NCBI GenBank assembly: GCA_964401385.1
Contig: CAYNYF010000071.1
Location: 1-22,994 of the forward strand
Reading direction: 5' to 3'
DNA: 22,994 nt
From: CAYNYF01 sp964401385
GTDB taxonomy: Bacteria; Planctomycetota; Phycisphaerae; SM23-33
Each line of letters starts with the position of its first letter. Within the stretch, counting starts at the first letter, position 1. The position numbers and the translations under genes are program-made. The notes below the pieces were generated by a model that searched no databases, was not told the origin of the DNA, and saw only the letters and a program-made list of their open reading frames with translations. Below, in pieces: positions 20,689 through 22,994 of this stretch.

Positions 20689-20718
20689 TTGGCTCTGCCA
20701 TCGAGACAGTGGTAGTAT
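20689..20718 (+). promoter_or_regulatory. Weaker promoter candidate for the LOG-family gene
   Basis: TTGGCT (20689-20694) and TAGTAT (20713-20718) are 18 bases apart, matching consensus at 3/6 and 4/6. The implied leader is about 60 bases to ATG 20787. The element lies back to back with the stronger minus-strand promoter, so the two may compete for polymerase. Confidence 0.35.
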
Positions 20719-20786
20719 TGGGACGAGGACAGACCCGGTCTTTGGCAGGGCTTTTCTTTCGACCTTTGCGAATTGCAGGTGGACAA

Positions 20787-21584
20787 ATGGGCAAGGACAG
20801 GCAGGACGAGCTGTACGCCGAGGATCCCTGGCGCGTATTTCGCATCATGAGCGAGTTCGTGGAGGCTTTTGAGGTAATGAGCCAGATCGGGCCGGCGGTC
20901 AGCGTGTTTGGCTCGTCACGTACCAAGCCGGGGGACCGCTACTACCGGCTTGCTCGGAAACTGGGCGCCATGTTGGCCGAACGCGGTTTCGCCATCATCA
21001 CCGGCGGCGGGCCCGGCATCATGGAGGCCGCCAATCGCGGCGCCGACGATGCCGGCGGCAGGTCCGTCGGACTGAACATCACGCTGCCGCACGAGCAGAC
21101 GGCCAACCGGTACAGCAACATCAGCTTGGACTTCCATTACTTCTTCGCGCGCAAGGTCATGTTCGTGAAATACGCCTGCGCGTTCGTTTGTTTCCCGGGC
21201 GGGTTCGGCACGATGGATGAGTTCTTCGAGTCGATGACCCTCATCCAGACCCAAAAGGTCGATCGTTTCCCCGTCGTGCTGATCGGGCGGGGCTTCTGGG
21301 GCAAGATGGCCGACTGGCTGGACGCGATGATGCTCCGCCGCTACCACAACATTTCTCCCAAGGACCTGGACCTGTTCCTGGTGACCGACAGCCTGCACCA
21401 GGCCGTCAGGGTGATCGAGGAGGCCCGAGCCGCCGACCTGTCACGCCGGGCCGCGGTCGCCGACGTCCACCGGCGCCTCACCGGCGAGGGCACCGTCGTC
21501 GGCCTGCCGCCCAGGTCCAAGCGAAGCGGTCGTCGCTCCGCCGCCGGAAGCCGGGCCTCGGGCCGGAAGCGAAATCGGCGCTGA
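20787..21584 (+). CDS. LOG-family (TIGR00730-type) nucleotide 5'-monophosphate phosphoribohydrolase
   Basis: 265 residues. The ATG at 20787 is chosen over one at 20679 because the family core begins soon after it (DPWRVF, 13-18) and AGGTGG (20777-20782) precedes it; the longer form would add unrelated residues overlapping the promoter. Rossmann fold with GSSRTKPGD (42-50), GGGPGIMEAANRGA (73-86) and the signature PGGFGTMDE (137-145), plus LDFHYFFARKVMF (114-126). LOG enzymes release the base from nucleoside 5'-monophosphates; many are called lysine decarboxylase-like in error. The C-terminus (about 242-265) is an unusual Arg/Lys/Ser/Gly tail. The gene is followed after 18 bases by leuC and is probably co-transcribed with it. 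Confidence 0.9.
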   Translation: MGKDRQDELYAEDPWRVFRIMSEFVEAFEVMSQIGPAVSVFGSSRTKPGDRYYRLARKLGAMLAERGFAIITGGGPGIMEAANRGADDAGGRSVGLNITLPHEQTANRYSNISLDFHYFFARKVMFVKYACAFVCFPGGFGTMDEFFESMTLIQTQKVDRFPVVLIGRGFWGKMADWLDAMMLRRYHNISPKDLDLFLVTDSLHQAVRVIEEARAADLSRRAAVADVHRRLTGEGTVVGLPPRSKRSGRRSAAGSRASGRKRNRR

Positions 21585-21602
21585 CCGCCGGGAGTTCATC
21601 CC

Positions 21603-22976
21603 ATGGGCATGACGATTACGGAAAAGATCCTCGCCAAGCACGCCGGCCGGCGGGCCGTCGCCCCCGGCGAGAACGTCTGGGTCGACGTGGACGTGCTCAT
21701 GTCCAACGACGTGATCGCTCCGCAGATGATCGGCGTTTTCGACGAGAATTTCGGGCCCGAGGCCGCGGTATGGGACGCCGACAAGGTGGTGATGATCCCG
21801 GACCACTACGTCTTCACGGCCGATCGGAAGGCCCACCGCAACATCGACATCATGCGAGACTTCGTCGCCCGCAAGGGCATCAGGCATTATTACGATACGG
21901 ATTTCATGCCCGCCGGGTTTGAGGGCATGCCCACGGCATACGGCGACCCGACCAACACGAAGTACTCGGGCGTCTGCCACGTCACGCTGCCCGAGAAAGG
22001 CCACACCCGACCCGGCGAGCTGCTGCTGGGCACCGACAGCCACACCTGCACACACGGGGCCTTCGGGGAGTTCGCCGCGGGCATCGGCAGCACGGACGGG
22101 GCGTTCGTGCTGGGCACGGGCAAGCTGTGGCTGAGAGTTCCGCCGTCGCGGAAGTTCATCTTGCACGGGCACCTGCCGCCCTACCTGATGGCCAAGGACC
22201 TCATCCTGCACGTCATCGGCGAGATCGGGACGAACGGCGCGACGTACATGACCATGGAGTTCGCCGGCGAGGCCGTCGGCGCCCTGAACATGGACGAGCG
22301 GATGACGATCTGCAACATGGCCGTCGAGGCCGGCGCCAAGAACGGAATCATCGCCTCGGACGCCATTACCGAAATCTTCGTCCGCTCCCACAGCGACAAG
22401 CCCTTCGAGCCGGTCCCGGGGGACGACGACGCATCCTACGCAGACGTGACGGAGTTCGACGTCAGCGAGATTGCTCCGACGGTGGCCATGCCGCACTCTC
22501 CGGGCAACCGCGCCGCCGCGGCCGAGCTCGCGGACGTGGAAATCCAGCGCGTCTATATCGGCTCCTGCACCGGCGGAAAGACCACGGACTTCCTCGCGGC
22601 CGCGATGATCCTGGCGGGCAAGACGGTCAAGGTTGAAACGTTCATCGTCCCGGCAACTACTCAGGTGGACGCAAACCTGGACCGCCGCCAGGTGGACGGG
22701 AAATCGCTGCGTGCGATCTTCACGCAGGCCGGATGCCGCATCGGGCCGGCCAGTTGCGCCGCCTGTCTGGGCGGGCCGGAGGACACTTTTGGCCGGGCGA
22801 ACGAACCCATGTCCGTTGTCTCGACGACCAACCGCAACTTCCCCGGCCGCATGGGACACAAGGAGGCCCGCATCTACCTCGCCAGCCCCCTGACCGCGGC
22901 CGCCAGCGCCGTGGCTGGCCGAATCACCGACCCCCGTGAATACGTCGGCGAAGACGACTTCACCGGACGGGCGTAA
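21603..22976 (+). CDS. leuC: 3-isopropylmalate dehydratase large subunit-like (aconitase family)
   Basis: 457 residues, starting at ATG 21603 with GGGAG (21590-21594) eight bases upstream. Aconitase-superfamily [4Fe-4S] enzyme: GTDSHTCTHGAFGEFAAGIG (143-162) and the cluster cysteines Cys322 (GSCTGG), Cys385 and Cys388 (CAACLGG). Late residues RNFPGRMG (411-418) match the family's substrate-binding loop. The domain that is a separate subunit (LeuD) is absent, as expected for isopropylmalate isomerase, which converts 2- to 3-isopropylmalate in leucine synthesis. The GSCTGG and CAACLGG forms resemble the archaeal/homoaconitase-like branch more than enterobacterial LeuC (GSCTNS). A homoaconitase, methylmalate or dimethylmalate dehydratase role is therefore possible. 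A leuD-like gene would be expected beyond the right edge but cannot be seen. Confidence 0.88.
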   Translation: MGMTITEKILAKHAGRRAVAPGENVWVDVDVLMSNDVIAPQMIGVFDENFGPEAAVWDADKVVMIPDHYVFTADRKAHRNIDIMRDFVARKGIRHYYDTDFMPAGFEGMPTAYGDPTNTKYSGVCHVTLPEKGHTRPGELLLGTDSHTCTHGAFGEFAAGIGSTDGAFVLGTGKLWLRVPPSRKFILHGHLPPYLMAKDLILHVIGEIGTNGATYMTMEFAGEAVGALNMDERMTICNMAVEAGAKNGIIASDAITEIFVRSHSDKPFEPVPGDDDASYADVTEFDVSEIAPTVAMPHSPGNRAAAAELADVEIQRVYIGSCTGGKTTDFLAAAMILAGKTVKVETFIVPATTQVDANLDRRQVDGKSLRAIFTQAGCRIGPASCAACLGGPEDTFGRANEPMSVVSTTNRNFPGRMGHKEARIYLASPLTAAASAVAGRITDPREYVGEDDFTGRA

Positions 22977-22978
22977 CA

Positions 22979-22994
22979 ATTGCGGATTGCGGAT
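22979..22994. repeat. Short tandem repeat (ATTGCGG) at the window edge
   Basis: Two direct copies of ATTGCGG followed by AT begin two bases after the leuC stop and run to the end of the window, so the full array length is not visible. Such heptamer runs can be the start of an intergenic repeat family. With only two copies, chance is possible. Confidence 0.35.

Noticed and set aside
1..22994. CRISPR arrays, tRNA or rRNA genes, transposases, integrase or att sites
   Set aside because: I looked for regularly spaced repeats, cloverleaf-like arms, transposase motifs and terminal inverted repeats and saw none; nearly all bases are taken by recognisable or plausible genes.

Overview
This is a GC-rich, densely packed bacterial chromosomal window. 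It most resembles a planctomycete or another member of the PVC group. The signs are large secreted multidomain proteins with CBM9-like and DNRLRE-like sandwiches, split Fn3-like segments and esterase-like tails; an LPS-core-type glycosyltransferase/kinase cluster; and lipoproteins without close familiar relatives. The taxonomic call is inference from gene content only.

Left part (1-10162, all +): the tail of an unrecognised gene and a small lipoprotein, closed by a candidate terminator. Next come five closely spaced genes, all with signal peptides. Three are tandem paralogs (981, 787 and 767 aa) whose mature N-termini share an AE..(S/T).RWG signature, a beta-sandwich, a split Fn3-like region and a C-terminal alpha/beta-hydrolase-like region. 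In all three, the position where the esterase nucleophile Ser belongs is Gly or deleted. The fourth gene is a secreted esterase with an apparently intact Ser/Asp/His triad. The fifth, only 52 codons, encodes a secreted microprotein ending like the last strand of a carbohydrate-binding jelly roll. I read the group as a surface polysaccharide binding/deacylation set with one enzyme and three probable pseudo-enzymes.

Middle (10163-14940, +): a candidate promoter, then a cytoplasmic GH38 alpha-mannosidase-like protein that keeps three metal ligands but has Ala at the nucleophile/ligand Asp. It is coupled to a cytoplasmic M28-type metallopeptidase-like protein with a complete set of zinc ligands.

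Minus-strand block (14937-18682): GT9 heptosyltransferase-like, WaaP-type kinase-like, GT4 WaaG-like glycosyltransferase and PlsY acyltransferase, each overlapping the next. This fits LPS core assembly plus phospholipid synthesis in a diderm. The GT4 gene appears to start at CTG overlapping the kinase stop.

Right part (18727-22994): an alpha/beta hydrolase behind a good sigma70-like promoter; a convergent lipoprotein with a weak HAD/LNS2-like domain; a LOG-family nucleotide hydrolase; and a LeuC-like aconitase-family large subunit at the window edge. Both convergent gene pairs share palindromic stop tetranucleotides (CTAG, TTAA) with no room for a terminator between them. I saw no tRNA, rRNA, CRISPR array, transposase or attachment site.
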